Assembly: GCA_049323615.1 (NCBI GenBank)
Contig: JBMOPD010000043.1
Location: 1-53,482, forward strand
Length of the DNA: 53,482 nt
From: JBMOPD01 sp049323615
GTDB taxonomy: Bacteria > Bacillota > Desulfotomaculia > Desulfotomaculales > Desulfocucumaceae
Direction of reading: 5' to 3'
This document shows positions 7,617-15,666 of this stretch, one piece after another (positions within the stretch are counted from its first letter, which is position 1; every line of letters starts with the position of its first letter). Below the pieces are notes generated by a model, which had not been told where the DNA came from, ran no database searches, and saw only the letters and a program-made list of their open reading frames with translations. A program made the translations under genes and the position numbers.

Positions 7617-8003
7617 TTGAAAGACGCCGTAGCCATATTGATCGAAAAGGACGGACGCTATCTTTTTGTGCAGAGGCCGCCGGGAGACCTTTTTGCAGGT
7701 TACTGGAGCCCCCCGACGGGCAAGGTTGAACCGGGGGAGAGCCAGTACCAGGCCGTTGTCCGGGAGGCGATGGAAGAACTGGGGATCAGTGTTATACCCC
7801 TTAAAAAGGTCTGGGAAAGTGTCACCGTCAAAAGGGCCTTTATTCTGCACTGGTGGACGGCGAAACCCCTCTCCCTTGATATCAGCCTGAACAGGGAAGA
7901 ACTGAGCGGCTACACCTGGATTGAACCGTCAAGAATGAAGTCCCTGGGCAAGGTCTTTGAAAGCCACGTGCATTTTTTCGAAAACCTTGATAAGTTTATT
8001 TAA
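7617..8003 (+). CDS. Nudix hydrolase
   Basis: A 128-residue Nudix protein that cleaves nucleoside-diphosphate-linked compounds. The Nudix box is perfect: Gly35, Glu41, Arg49-Glu50, Glu53-Glu54 and Gly56 in the G-x5-E-x7-REUxEExGU arrangement, which binds the divalent metals. Its size and N-terminal strand (VAILIEKDGRYLFVQRP) suggest a MutT- or ADP-ribose-type housecleaning enzyme, but specificity is unclear. The start is a TTG with AAGGAAGTG upstream. It diverges from the methyltransferase gene. Confidence 0.85.
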   Translation: MKDAVAILIEKDGRYLFVQRPPGDLFAGYWSPPTGKVEPGESQYQAVVREAMEELGISVIPLKKVWESVTVKRAFILHWWTAKPLSLDISLNREELSGYTWIEPSRMKSLGKVFESHVHFFENLDKFI

Positions 8004-8027
8004 CTAACAGGATAAAATTACTTCTGT

Positions 8028-8048
8028 CGGGAATCCAGAATAGGGAAG
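8028..8048. repeat. Heptad repeat, site 2 (3 units)
   Basis: CGGGAAT, CCAGAAT and AGGGAAG in tandem, lying between the convergent ends of the Nudix and rmuC genes. The units are looser than at other sites. Confidence 0.5.
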
Positions 8049-8060
8049 GAGATGGTGCGG

Positions 8061-9077
8061 CTATCCGGGCAGGGTGCCCTGGCCGCCGCCCACCTCGATC
8101 CTCAGGGTTTCGTCAAGCTCCCGCTTGTAAAGGGAAATATGCTTGTCTCCCTTCCGGTAGGCTTCCGCAGCTTTTTCCAGTTCCTTACCCATTGCTTCAT
8201 ACTGCTTGTAAAAAAGCTCAAACTTGTTCTGCATTCTGAGCAGCTTGGCCTGTATTTCCCTGGCCTGGTTGAGCACCTCCAGATTTCTCATGCCGGTCAG
8301 CACCACCTGGAGAAAAGCGTAGAAGGTGTTGGGGCTGACCGGGATTACTCTGTGTCTTTCGGCCTCTTCATATATTTTGGACTGCTGGCCCAGGTAGTTC
8401 TTTTCGGCTATGGTTTCGTAATATATCGCCTCGGAGGGCACAAACATCAGCGCAAAATCACTGGTCCCGTACTCGGGGGCTATGTACCTGGAAATTTCCT
8501 TTATTTTGACCTGCACGTCTTTTTCGTAGGCCTTCCAGAACATTTCCTTGTCCCTGGGGTCGGCGCACTCCATGTACCTGATGTAATTGTCCCGGGGGAA
8601 CTTCGAGTCCACCGGCACACACATGTCCCTGTATTTTATAACTATATCCACCACGCAGCCTTCTTTAATCCTGTACTGCCTGTCCCACATACCCTTCGGC
8701 AGCACCCTTTCCAGCAGTTCCTCCAGCACCATTTCACCGTAGTTGCCCCTCAGCTTCGGGGTGGAAAGTATGTCCTTCAGGGACTGTCCCAGCCTGTTGG
8801 CCTCCTCCTGCTTGGAAATAATTTCTTTCACAGTGGCTTGCATGTCAATCATCAGCTTCAAGGTTTCGCCGGCCCGCTCGTTGAGATTTTCCCTGGCGGC
8901 GTTCATTTCGGTCCGGGAAGCCTCCACCGAGGTCTGTATCTCTTTCCTGAACTCATTCAGATTGTTCATAATGGCCAGGTCCAGCTGCCTGTGGTCCACC
9001 ATCCCCTTTTGCCGGATCAGGACCAGGGCCAGCAGCACTACTACCACAACCAAGAGACCGGCTACAAAAGCATCCAT
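8061..9077 (-). CDS. rmuC: DNA recombination protein RmuC
   Basis: A 338-residue RmuC-family protein, thought to limit recombination between inverted repeats through a nuclease-like fold. It has an N-terminal membrane segment (about residues 5-22, nearly all V, L and A), a coiled-coil stretch (about 30-90), and the RmuC core. The core includes LRGNYGEMVLEELLERVLP, VPVDSKFPRDNYIRY and FALMFVPSEAIYYE. The start has AAAGGGGAT six to seven bases upstream. It is separated from dapL by a gap that carries heptad repeats. Confidence 0.93.
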   Translation of the reverse strand: MDAFVAGLLVVVVVLLALVLIRQKGMVDHRQLDLAIMNNLNEFRKEIQTSVEASRTEMNAARENLNERAGETLKLMIDMQATVKEIISKQEEANRLGQSLKDILSTPKLRGNYGEMVLEELLERVLPKGMWDRQYRIKEGCVVDIVIKYRDMCVPVDSKFPRDNYIRYMECADPRDKEMFWKAYEKDVQVKIKEISRYIAPEYGTSDFALMFVPSEAIYYETIAEKNYLGQQSKIYEEAERHRVIPVSPNTFYAFLQVVLTGMRNLEVLNQAREIQAKLLRMQNKFELFYKQYEAMGKELEKAAEAYRKGDKHISLYKRELDETLRIEVGGGQGTLPG

Positions 9078-9100
9078 CAGAATCCCCTTTTCGTCTCAAA

Positions 9101-9135
9101 CTCCTGTCTCCTGTCTTCTGTCTCCTGTATTCTGA
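9101..9135. repeat. Heptad repeat, site 3 (5 units)
   Basis: Five exact 7-base steps: CTCCTGT, CTCCTGT, CTTCTGT, CTCCTGT and ATTCTGA. On the opposite strand this nearly equals the repeat at 24064-24091, so the two are inverted dispersed copies. It fills the gap between rmuC and dapL. Confidence 0.8.
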
Positions 9136-9151
9136 CATTTAATAATATCTT

Positions 9152-10381
9152 TTATAGTTTTTGCCTGATTCTTTCCACTGCCCTTATAGTATTCTCCCTG
9201 CTGCCGAAGGCGGTAAGGCGGAAATAACCCTCCCCGCTGGCCCCGAAGCCGGCTCCCGGCGTCCCGATGACGTGGGCCTCCTTCATCAGCCTGTCGAAAA
9301 AGTCCCAGGACCCCATGTTGCCCGGCGTTTTAAGCCAGATATAGGGGGCGTTGACCCCTCCGTACACCCTGTAGCCGGCCTTTTCCAGGCCTTCCCTGAT
9401 AATCCTGGCATTCTCCATGTAGTAGTCAATTAATTCCCTTACCTGCCTTTTGCCCTCCCCGGAATAAACCGCCGCAGCCCCCACCTGCACCGGGTAGGAG
9501 ACCCCGTTAAACTTGGTTGTCTGCCTCCTCAGCCAGAGGGCGTTCAGCGGGTGGGACCGGCCGGAAGAATCGCAGGCCTTGACCTCCTTCGGCACCACCG
9601 TGTAGGCGCACCTGGTTCCGGTAAACCCCGCGGTCTTGGAAAAGCTCCTGAACTCCACGGCCACTTCCCGGGCCCCTTCCACTTCGTATATGCTGTGCGG
9701 GACGCCCTCTTCCCGGATATAGGCCTCATAGGCGGCGTCAAACAATATCACCGCCCTGTTCTCCCTGGCGTAATCCACCCACTTTTTCAGTTCCTCCCTG
9801 GAAAGGGTCATCCCGGTGGGGTTGTTCGGGAAGCACAGGTATATCAGGTCCACCCTGGTTTTGGGCAGGCCCGGCTTCATCCCGTTTTCCTCGGTGCAGG
9901 GCAGGTAGACGATGTTCTCAAACTGCCCCCTGCCGTTCAGCCCGCCGGTCCGGCCGGCCATCACGTTGCTGTCCACGTAGACCGGGTAAACAGGGTCGGT
10001 TACCGCCACTATGTTATCCAGTCCGAAAATCTCCTGGAAGTTTCCGGTGTCGCACTTCGCCCCGTCGCTGACAAAGACCTCGTCGGCCGAAAGATCCACT
10101 CCCCTGGGCCGGAAGTCATTCTCTATAATCTTTTCAATCAGAAAGTCGTAGCCCTGCTCGGGCCCGTAGCCGTGGAAGGTTTCCTCCCGGCCCATGTCCT
10201 CAACAGCTTTTTTCAGGGCCTCGACCACCGCCGGAGGCAGCGGCCTGGTGACATCCCCTATCCCCAGCCTGATTATGTCCGCGTCGGGTTTATCCTTCTT
10301 GAATTCACTTACCCTGCGCGCTATTTCGGAAAAAAGGTAGCTCCCCGGCAGTTTCAGGTAATTTTCATTTACACGAGCCAT
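9152..10381 (-). CDS. dapL: LL-diaminopimelate aminotransferase
   Basis: A 409-residue PLP enzyme that converts tetrahydrodipicolinate directly to LL-diaminopimelate in lysine and cell-wall synthesis, bypassing the succinylated or acetylated routes. Seen are the N-terminal signature YLKLPGSYLF, FVSDGAKCDTGNFQEIFG, CFPNNPTG (183-190) and SFSKTAGFTGTRCAY with the PLP lysine at 249. Length and N-terminus match the DapL1 type found in Peptococcaceae. No other lysine gene is adjacent. Confidence 0.95.
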   Translation of the reverse strand: MARVNENYLKLPGSYLFSEIARRVSEFKKDKPDADIIRLGIGDVTRPLPPAVVEALKKAVEDMGREETFHGYGPEQGYDFLIEKIIENDFRPRGVDLSADEVFVSDGAKCDTGNFQEIFGLDNIVAVTDPVYPVYVDSNVMAGRTGGLNGRGQFENIVYLPCTEENGMKPGLPKTRVDLIYLCFPNNPTGMTLSREELKKWVDYARENRAVILFDAAYEAYIREEGVPHSIYEVEGAREVAVEFRSFSKTAGFTGTRCAYTVVPKEVKACDSSGRSHPLNALWLRRQTTKFNGVSYPVQVGAAAVYSGEGKRQVRELIDYYMENARIIREGLEKAGYRVYGGVNAPYIWLKTPGNMGSWDFFDRLMKEAHVIGTPGAGFGASGEGYFRLTAFGSRENTIRAVERIRQKL

Positions 10382-10440
10382 TTATGTACTTTCTCCCTTC
10401 GGTTTTTATCAATATTATAAAGCCCGGGGGGAGTGTATCC

Positions 10441-11484
10441 TCACAAAATTCTGACCAGCCCCGCCGCGCTTGTTATTCCCGGTATCCGCCCCCGCTTGGC
10501 GATGGGGTTACCGGATACTTCCTTGATATCCATGGTCATATCTATGGGAGAAGCGCCCGAGATGTAGCTCCCCACCCCGAAGGCATCCGCCCCGGCGGCC
10601 ACAAGATCAGGAATGCGGTCCGGCGTAACCCCGCCGCTGACCAGTATCCTGACGTGCTTGTGCCCGGCCTGGTCAAGCCTGGCCCTTACCTCCCTGACCA
10701 GCCCCGGCGTTACCCCTCCCCTTTCGCCGGCGGTGTCCAGCCGGACGGCAGCCAGGTCCCTGCCCAGCGACGCGGCCACCCGCAGCGTTTCCTCGGCCTC
10801 GTCTTTGAAGGTGTCCACCAGCACCACCACCGGAGTCCCCTCCGGCATAATACGCTTGTAGGCCAGCGCTACCTCCACGGTGTCGCCCACAATCAGGAAT
10901 ACGGCATGGGGGACGGTGCCGGTGGGCTCCCGCCCGGCCAGCTTGGCGCCCAGTATGCAGCTGCAGCCGTCGGCGCCCCCGATAATGGCCGCCCTCTCCA
11001 TAACCGGCGCCACCGCCGGGTGGACATGCCTGGCGCCGAAGCAGATAACCTGCCTGTCGCCGGCGGCCTCCTTCACCACCCTGGCTGCGGCGGCCCAGCC
11101 GCTGGAACTGGCCAGCACGCCCAGCAGGGCGGTTTCATAAATACCGAAGCTGTCATAAGGCCCGGTTATCCGCATGACCACTTCCTTGCCTGCAAAGGGC
11201 CTGCCCTCCGGCAGGGCCCATACCTCAACCCCGGTCCCCGCCAGCATATATTTGACCTCCGCGGTTCCGGCCATAACGCCGGGCCTCCCGGCGAACACCT
11301 CGGCCGTTACCGGTGTGTCCGCCAGGCCCATGCCCCTTAATATCTCCCTGGTCTTAATAAAATAAATATCGGTTGTCCAACCCTTCAGGATTTCGCTGCC
11401 GTCGGCCGAAAAAAGCCTGTTTTCGGTGGACACCCGGAATTGTTCGACTTCCTTTAAACTCTGTATAGTCCTGTCTTCAGGCAC
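10441..11484 (-). CDS. Nicotinate phosphoribosyltransferase (short archaeal-like type)
   Basis: A 347-residue nicotinate phosphoribosyltransferase, feeding nicotinate into NAD synthesis (salvage). Recognisable parts are STENRLFSADGSEILKGWTTD at the start, CFGARHVHPAVAPVMERAA in the middle, VVVLVDTFKDEAEE, and the phosphate-binding barrel end VSGGVTPDRIPDLVAAGADAFGVGSYI. It is shorter than PncB of enterobacteria. The start is the GTG at 11484, with GGGAGG seven bases before it, rather than the upstream GTG at 11499 that lies in the ribosome site. Confidence 0.85.
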   Translation of the reverse strand: MPEDRTIQSLKEVEQFRVSTENRLFSADGSEILKGWTTDIYFIKTREILRGMGLADTPVTAEVFAGRPGVMAGTAEVKYMLAGTGVEVWALPEGRPFAGKEVVMRITGPYDSFGIYETALLGVLASSSGWAAAARVVKEAAGDRQVICFGARHVHPAVAPVMERAAIIGGADGCSCILGAKLAGREPTGTVPHAVFLIVGDTVEVALAYKRIMPEGTPVVVLVDTFKDEAEETLRVAASLGRDLAAVRLDTAGERGGVTPGLVREVRARLDQAGHKHVRILVSGGVTPDRIPDLVAAGADAFGVGSYISGASPIDMTMDIKEVSGNPIAKRGRIPGITSAAGLVRIL

Positions 11485-11503
11485 CTGATTCCCTCCCACA
11501 AGC

Positions 11504-11546
11504 AGGAATAAGGAATTTATTCCCTAATCCCCAATCCCTAATCCCT
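11504..11546. repeat. Heptad repeat, site 4 (2 + 4 units)
   Basis: AGGAATA and AGGAATT (11504-11517) are followed by four units from 11519: ATTCCCT, AATCCCC, AATCCCT and AATCCCT. It lies between the nicotinate phosphoribosyltransferase start and the ribH stop. The two halves are partly complementary, so the transcript could fold. Confidence 0.75.
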
Positions 11547-11553
11547 GTCAAAT

Positions 11554-12021
11554 TTAGGCCATTCCTTTCAGCAAGTTGGCCATCTCTATGGCCGTCACCG
11601 CCGCGTCCCAGCCCTTGTTGCCCGCCTTTGTGCCGGCCCTCTCAATGGCCTGCTCGATGGTATCCGCCGTTACCACGCCGAAGATGGTGGGAACCCCGGA
11701 ATCCAGCCCGACCTTGGCCACCCCCTTGGAAACCTCGGCGGCCACATATTCAAAGTGCGGGGTAGCCCCCCGGATCACCGCCCCCAGGCAGATTACCGCG
11801 TCAAACCGCTGCAGCGAAACCATCCGGCGTGCCACCATCGGTATTTCAAAGGCGCCGGGGACCCAGGCAATCTCCACGTCCTTCTCCTCAACGCCGTGGC
11901 GCTTGAGGGCGTCCAGAGCCCCGGAAAGCAGTTTGTTTGTGATGAATTCGTTGAACCGGCCCACCGCCAGGCCAAAACGCAGCCCCTGGCCCACCAAATG
12001 GCCTTCAAAAACTTTGATCAT
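11554..12021 (-). CDS. ribH: 6,7-dimethyl-8-ribityllumazine synthase
   Basis: Penultimate enzyme of riboflavin synthesis, condensing the pyrimidine from RibD with the butanone phosphate from RibBA; forms large hollow assemblies. 155 residues, the usual length. Family motifs are GRFNEFIT, WVPGAFEIPMVARRM, and GAVIRGATPHFEYVAAEVSKG with the catalytic histidine. The start has GGGGAGG seven bases upstream. It is the last gene of the riboswitch-controlled operon ribD-ribE-ribBA-ribH, 18 bases after ribBA. Confidence 0.97.
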   Translation of the reverse strand: MIKVFEGHLVGQGLRFGLAVGRFNEFITNKLLSGALDALKRHGVEEKDVEIAWVPGAFEIPMVARRMVSLQRFDAVICLGAVIRGATPHFEYVAAEVSKGVAKVGLDSGVPTIFGVVTADTIEQAIERAGTKAGNKGWDAAVTAIEMANLLKGMA

Positions 12022-12039
12022 ACCTTCCTCCCCTTTTTG

Positions 12040-13254
12040 CTATCTTTCCCCGATACTGAGCAGATGCCCCATCTTGCGCTTCTTGGTCGTGAGATAAAAG
12101 CGGTTATTTTTGCCCGGGCAGATCTCGATGGACACCCGGTCCACTACTTCCAGCCCGTAGCCTTCAAGTCCGGCTATCTTTCTCGGGTTGTTGGTCATCA
12201 GCCTGATTTTTTTCAGCCCCAGGTCAACCAGGATCTGCGCCCCAAGCCCGTAATCCCGCAGGTCCGCCGGAAATCCCAGGGCCTCGTTGGCCTCCACGGT
12301 ATCCTTGCCCATGTCCTGCAGCTTATAGGCCCTGATCTTGTTCAGGAGGCCGATGCCTCTTCCCTCCTGGCGCATGTAGAGCAGTACTCCCGTTCCTTCC
12401 CGGTCAATTATCCTCATGGCCGCCGCCAGCTGATCGCCGCAGTCGCACCGCTCGGAACCAAACACGTCCCCGGTGAGGCACTCCGAGTGGACCCTGACCA
12501 GGGGGGCCTCCACCTTCGACAGGTCACCTTTCACCAGGGCGATATGGCCCTTTCCATCCAGCAGGCTCTCATAGGCCACCGCCAGGAACTCACCGTACTT
12601 TGTGGGAAGTTTGGCCGAATCAACCCTCCGGATCAGCTTCTCGTTTCTCCGGCGGTACTGGATCAGGGCCGCAACGGTGGAGATCTTGAGATTGTGCTTG
12701 CGGCAGAACTCCATAAGCTCGGGTACCCTGGCCATGGTGCCGTCTTCCTTCATAATCTCGCAGATTACCCCGGCCGGGTACATGCCGGCCAGCCTGGCCA
12801 GGTCAACGGCGGCCTCGGTGTGCCCGGCCCGGCGCAGCACCCCGCCCTCTTTGGCCCGCAGCGGGAAGATATGCCCGGGCCGGCGCAGATCCTCGGGCCT
12901 GGTGGCCGGGTCCAGGATCGCTTTAACAGTGGCAGCCCTCTCGTGGGCCGATATTCCCGTGGTGGTATCTTTATGGTCCACCGAAATTGTGAAGGCCGTT
13001 CCGTGGGGGTCGGTGTTGTGCGTAACCATGGCGGGAAGATCAAGCTGGTCCAGCCTCTCCCCGGTAATGGGCAGGCATACCAGGCCCTTTCCATGGCTGG
13101 CCATAAAGTTAATGGCTTCCGGGGTGACCTTTTCAGCGGCCATGATCAGGTCGCCCTCGTTTTCCCTGTCCTCATCGTCCACCATTACAACCATTTTGCC
13201 CCGGCGGATATCTTCAATTATTTCCTCTATGGTACTGAACTTAAAATCAGTCAT
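12040..13254 (-). CDS. ribBA: Bifunctional DHBP synthase / GTP cyclohydrolase II
   Basis: A 404-residue fusion that makes both riboflavin precursors. The N-terminal half (about 1-200) is 3,4-dihydroxy-2-butanone 4-phosphate synthase, with DDEDRENEGDLIMAAE, SHGKGLVC and RRAGHTEAAVDLARLAG. The C-terminal half (about 205-404) is GTP cyclohydrolase II, with the zinc site ECLTGDVFGSERCDCGDQL, RQEGRGIGLLNKI and TNNPRKIAGLEGYGL. Both active sites appear intact. Third gene of the rib operon, 70 bases after ribE. Confidence 0.97.
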   Translation of the reverse strand: MTDFKFSTIEEIIEDIRRGKMVVMVDDEDRENEGDLIMAAEKVTPEAINFMASHGKGLVCLPITGERLDQLDLPAMVTHNTDPHGTAFTISVDHKDTTTGISAHERAATVKAILDPATRPEDLRRPGHIFPLRAKEGGVLRRAGHTEAAVDLARLAGMYPAGVICEIMKEDGTMARVPELMEFCRKHNLKISTVAALIQYRRRNEKLIRRVDSAKLPTKYGEFLAVAYESLLDGKGHIALVKGDLSKVEAPLVRVHSECLTGDVFGSERCDCGDQLAAAMRIIDREGTGVLLYMRQEGRGIGLLNKIRAYKLQDMGKDTVEANEALGFPADLRDYGLGAQILVDLGLKKIRLMTNNPRKIAGLEGYGLEVVDRVSIEICPGKNNRFYLTTKKRKMGHLLSIGER

Positions 13255-13324
13255 GGTCCCACTCTCCTGATTAAGATGTTATAAGCAAAGGGTTAGAGGC
13301 AAAAATATACGGCGGCCTTTACCT

Positions 13325-13993
13325 TCAGCCATCAGTCAAAAAGCCTTTCCTGGCCAAAAAGTCCATTGTTATGCCCCTGCCCGTTTTCCCCGGCTCTCCT
13401 GTTTCCCGGAAGGACAGCAGCCGGTCAATATACTTGCCCACCAGGTCCCCTTCCAGGTTTACCGTATCACCGGTTTTTTTAAGGCCCAGGACAGTCATAT
13501 GGGCAGTATGGGGAATCAAGGATACCTGAAAGGCTCCCGCACTGAAATCCACCACTGTAAGGCTTGTGCCGTCAACAGCCACCGAACCCTTTTTGATTAT
13601 ATAGCGCATTACCCCGGCAGGGGCCGATATGGTCACCAGGGTTGCGATATCGTGCCTCTCCAGGCGGACTATCGTTCCCACCCCGTCAATATGGCCGCTG
13701 ACCAGGTGGCCCCCCAGCCGGTCGCCCAGCCGCAGCGCCCTTTCCAGGTTCACCCTGTCACCGGGTTTTAAATGCGCAAGGTTGGTTTTGGCCAGGGTTT
13801 CCGCCATCACGTCGGCCACCAGGCAGCTGCGGTCAAGTTCAACCGCCGTCAGGCATACGCCGTTTACGGCGATGCTGTCCCCTATCTTCGAGTCCTCCAG
13901 GACCTTCCGGGCTTCAATTTTAATGCGGGCCGAGTCGGCCCCCCGGGAAATGCCCCGGACCACGCCCAGTTCCTCCACCAAACCGGTAAACAT
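13325..13993 (-). CDS. ribE: Riboflavin synthase, alpha subunit
   Basis: Final step of riboflavin synthesis, dismutation of two lumazine molecules. 222 residues with the two lumazine-binding repeats of the family: MFTGLVEELG and GDSIAVNGVCLTAV in the first, and VSGHIDGVGT with KKGSVAVDGTSLTVV in the second. The start has GGAGAGGGT upstream, and it follows ribD with only three bases between. It lies under the FMN riboswitch. Confidence 0.96.
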   Translation of the reverse strand: MFTGLVEELGVVRGISRGADSARIKIEARKVLEDSKIGDSIAVNGVCLTAVELDRSCLVADVMAETLAKTNLAHLKPGDRVNLERALRLGDRLGGHLVSGHIDGVGTIVRLERHDIATLVTISAPAGVMRYIIKKGSVAVDGTSLTVVDFSAGAFQVSLIPHTAHMTVLGLKKTGDTVNLEGDLVGKYIDRLLSFRETGEPGKTGRGITMDFLARKGFLTDG

Positions 13994-13996
13994 AGT

Positions 13997-15100
13997 TTAC
14001 CCTCTCCGATTTGAAATGTATCCTTCAACCAGTATATCATTCCCGATTCTCGATACGCTGACCAGGTCTAAAAGTGTGGCCTCCGCAAGCCTTTCCGGAC
14101 CCTCTCCGCCCAGCGGCCCCGGAGCTTCCCTCCCGCCGATGAGCTTGGGGGCGATAAACCACACCACCTTATCCACGATGCCGGCGGCTATGGCTGAGGC
14201 ATGGACCTGTCCGCCGCCTTCAATCAGCACGCTGGTAATTTCCCTCCCGGCCAGTTCCCGCATCAGGGCCGGCATGTCCACCCGCCCTTCCCTTGCCGGT
14301 ACGGCAATAACTTGGGCTCCGGCTTCCTTTAGCCGGCGCACCCTTTCCCGGGGCGCCGCACCGGTGGTCACTATTACGGCCGGGGCCTCCCGGGAGCTGT
14401 TAATCACCCTGGCTTCGGGCGGTGTCCGGGCCAGGCTGTCCAGCACCAGCCTGACGGCGTCCCTGCCCCCTGCCGGGAGCCTGGTGGTAAGCGACGGGTC
14501 ATCCGCCAGCACGGTGTTAACCCCCACCAGGATGGCGTCATATCTGTCCCGGAGCCTGTGGCCGTACTCCCTGGCCCGGGGTCCGGTAATCCACCTGGAA
14601 TCCCCCGCCCGGGTGGCAATCTTCCCGTCCAGGCTTATGGCGGCCTTGAGCACCACAAAGGGCTGCCCGGTGGTTATATATTTGATAAAAACCTCGTTCA
14701 GCCTCCGGGCCTCCTCTTCCATTACTCCGGTGTCCACCGTAAGGCCCGCCGTCTTAAGCCTGGCCAGTCCCTTCCCGGCCACCAGCGGGTTGGGGTCGGT
14801 CATGGCCGCCACCACCCTCCTTACCCCGGCCTCAATCACGGCCTCGGTGCAGGGCCCGGTCCTGCCGTGGTGGCAGCAGGGCTCCAGCGTAACGTAAAGG
14901 GTTGCCCCCCGGGCCCTGTCCCCGGCATGCTGAAGCGCCACCACCTCGGCGTGGGGAGTGCCGGCCCTGGCGTGGAAACCCCTGCCCACCACCTCGCCGT
15001 CCCGCACCACCACCGCCCCCACCATGGGGTTGGGGCTGGTGCGGCCCATGGCGGTTGCCGCCAGTTCCAGGGCCATTTTCATATATTCCGCGTCTTCCAA
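13997..15100 (-). CDS. ribD: Bifunctional diaminohydroxyphosphoribosylaminopyrimidine deaminase / reductase
   Basis: Second and third steps of the riboflavin pyrimidine branch. The N-terminal deaminase domain (about 1-145) shows TSPNPMVGAVVV, the zinc ligands in TPHAEVVAL and LEPCCHHGRTGPC, and MTDPNPLVAGKGL. The reductase domain (about 147-365) shows KAAISLDGKIAT, SRWITG, VLADDPSLTTR and LIEGGGQVHASAI. The start is the TTG at 15100, five bases after AAAGGGTGG; a GTG at 15109 lies inside that site. First gene of the operon, directly downstream of the riboswitch terminator. Confidence 0.95.
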   Translation of the reverse strand: MEDAEYMKMALELAATAMGRTSPNPMVGAVVVRDGEVVGRGFHARAGTPHAEVVALQHAGDRARGATLYVTLEPCCHHGRTGPCTEAVIEAGVRRVVAAMTDPNPLVAGKGLARLKTAGLTVDTGVMEEEARRLNEVFIKYITTGQPFVVLKAAISLDGKIATRAGDSRWITGPRAREYGHRLRDRYDAILVGVNTVLADDPSLTTRLPAGGRDAVRLVLDSLARTPPEARVINSSREAPAVIVTTGAAPRERVRRLKEAGAQVIAVPAREGRVDMPALMRELAGREITSVLIEGGGQVHASAIAAGIVDKVVWFIAPKLIGGREAPGPLGGEGPERLAEATLLDLVSVSRIGNDILVEGYISNRRG

Positions 15101-15124
15101 AGCTACCACCCTTTAATACTCTGC

Positions 15125-15160
15125 AAAAAATAGTAAAACCCGGAGAATACTGCCCCCGGG
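15125..15160 (-). terminator. Terminator of the FMN riboswitch expression platform
   Basis: On the minus strand a stem with CCCGG/CCGGG arms (15139-15143 and 15156-15160) is followed by TTTTACTATTTTTT, about 25 bases ahead of the ribD start. Its place between aptamer and first gene indicates FMN-dependent attenuation. A second hairpin at 15182-15201 (CCTC-GCC stem) lies between aptamer and terminator and may be the competing structure. Confidence 0.7.
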
Positions 15161-15226
15161 ATTAAAGCACAAAAGGAGAACCCTCACGCCTGACGGCGAG
15201 GAAAATAGGCATCCCTGCCATTTAAA

Positions 15227-15447
15227 CCTTCTCCCATCCAGACTTTTAGAGCTGTCGAAAAACCGGTCCCGTTCTCTGAACTGAACTGCCACCGGAAGCT
15301 GCTTCTTTTAGTTCGTCATAAGGGTTTTTCGGTAGTCTCCGTGACTGTCGGCTCCGGCCTCTCACCGGATCAACCCTTGCGGGCTCGCGGGCTCGGCCTT
15401 TAGCTCAGGCCATACCGCCGGTAGGGAATTACACCCGTCCCCGAAGG
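15227..15447 (-). promoter_or_regulatory. FMN riboswitch (RFN element)
   Basis: On the minus strand the conserved RFN blocks appear in order: CCTTCGGGGACGGGTG, the AATTCCC and ACCGGCGGTA blocks, GAGCCCGC, GATCCGGTGAGAGGCCGGAG, GCCGACAGTCA, and AGTCTGGATGGGAGAAGG at the end. The first and last blocks pair to close stem P1. It senses FMN and turns off the rib operon. It is about 220 bases long. The excess is a long variable arm between 15256 and 15331, closed by CGAAAAACC/GGTTTTTCG. Confidence 0.95.
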
Positions 15448-15461
15448 CGATTTTTTAAATA

Positions 15462-15490
15462 ATTATAGGCTTATTATCCGGAGGTGTCAA
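15462..15490 (-). promoter_or_regulatory. Consensus promoter of the riboflavin operon
   Basis: On the minus strand TTGACA (15485-15490) and TATAAT (15462-15467) are both exact consensus hexamers and are separated by exactly 17 bases. Transcription would begin about seven bases further on, just ahead of the FMN aptamer. Confidence 0.9.
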
Positions 15491-15531
15491 ACAGAAGTTT
15501 TTATCAGTTTCAGCTTGCGGCCGTCACCAAT

Positions 15532-15559
15532 CAGGGATAGGGGTTAATATTCAGGAGTT
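15532..15559. repeat. Heptad repeat, site 5 (4 loose units)
   Basis: CAGGGAT, AGGGGTT, AATATTC and AGGAGTT in 7-base register, lying between the two divergent promoters of the rib operon and the acetyl-CoA-synthetase-like gene. More degenerate than the other sites. Confidence 0.4.
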
Positions 15560-15593
15560 AGACCTGAAACCCGGCCTTTCAGTCATCTAATCA

Positions 15594-15622
15594 TTTACTT
15601 ATATCGCAATTGCTAATATAAT
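15594..15622 (+). promoter_or_regulatory. Promoter of the acetyl-CoA-synthetase-like gene
   Basis: TTTACT (15594-15599), 17 bases, TATAAT (15617-15622). It lies about 30 bases ahead of the AAGGGGAGG ribosome site. Confidence 0.55.
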
Positions 15623-15666
15623 TATATTTTAGAATATTCAAATTTAAGGGGAGGTTGTTGCCGCCG

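Noticed and set aside
8052..9227. 391-codon plus-strand frame opposite rmuC
   Set aside because: RmuC motifs are unambiguous on the minus strand; the plus frame has no start signal and an odd composition.
11755..13284. 509-codon plus-strand frame opposite ribH and ribBA
   Set aside because: Same reason: the minus strand encodes well-conserved riboflavin enzymes throughout.
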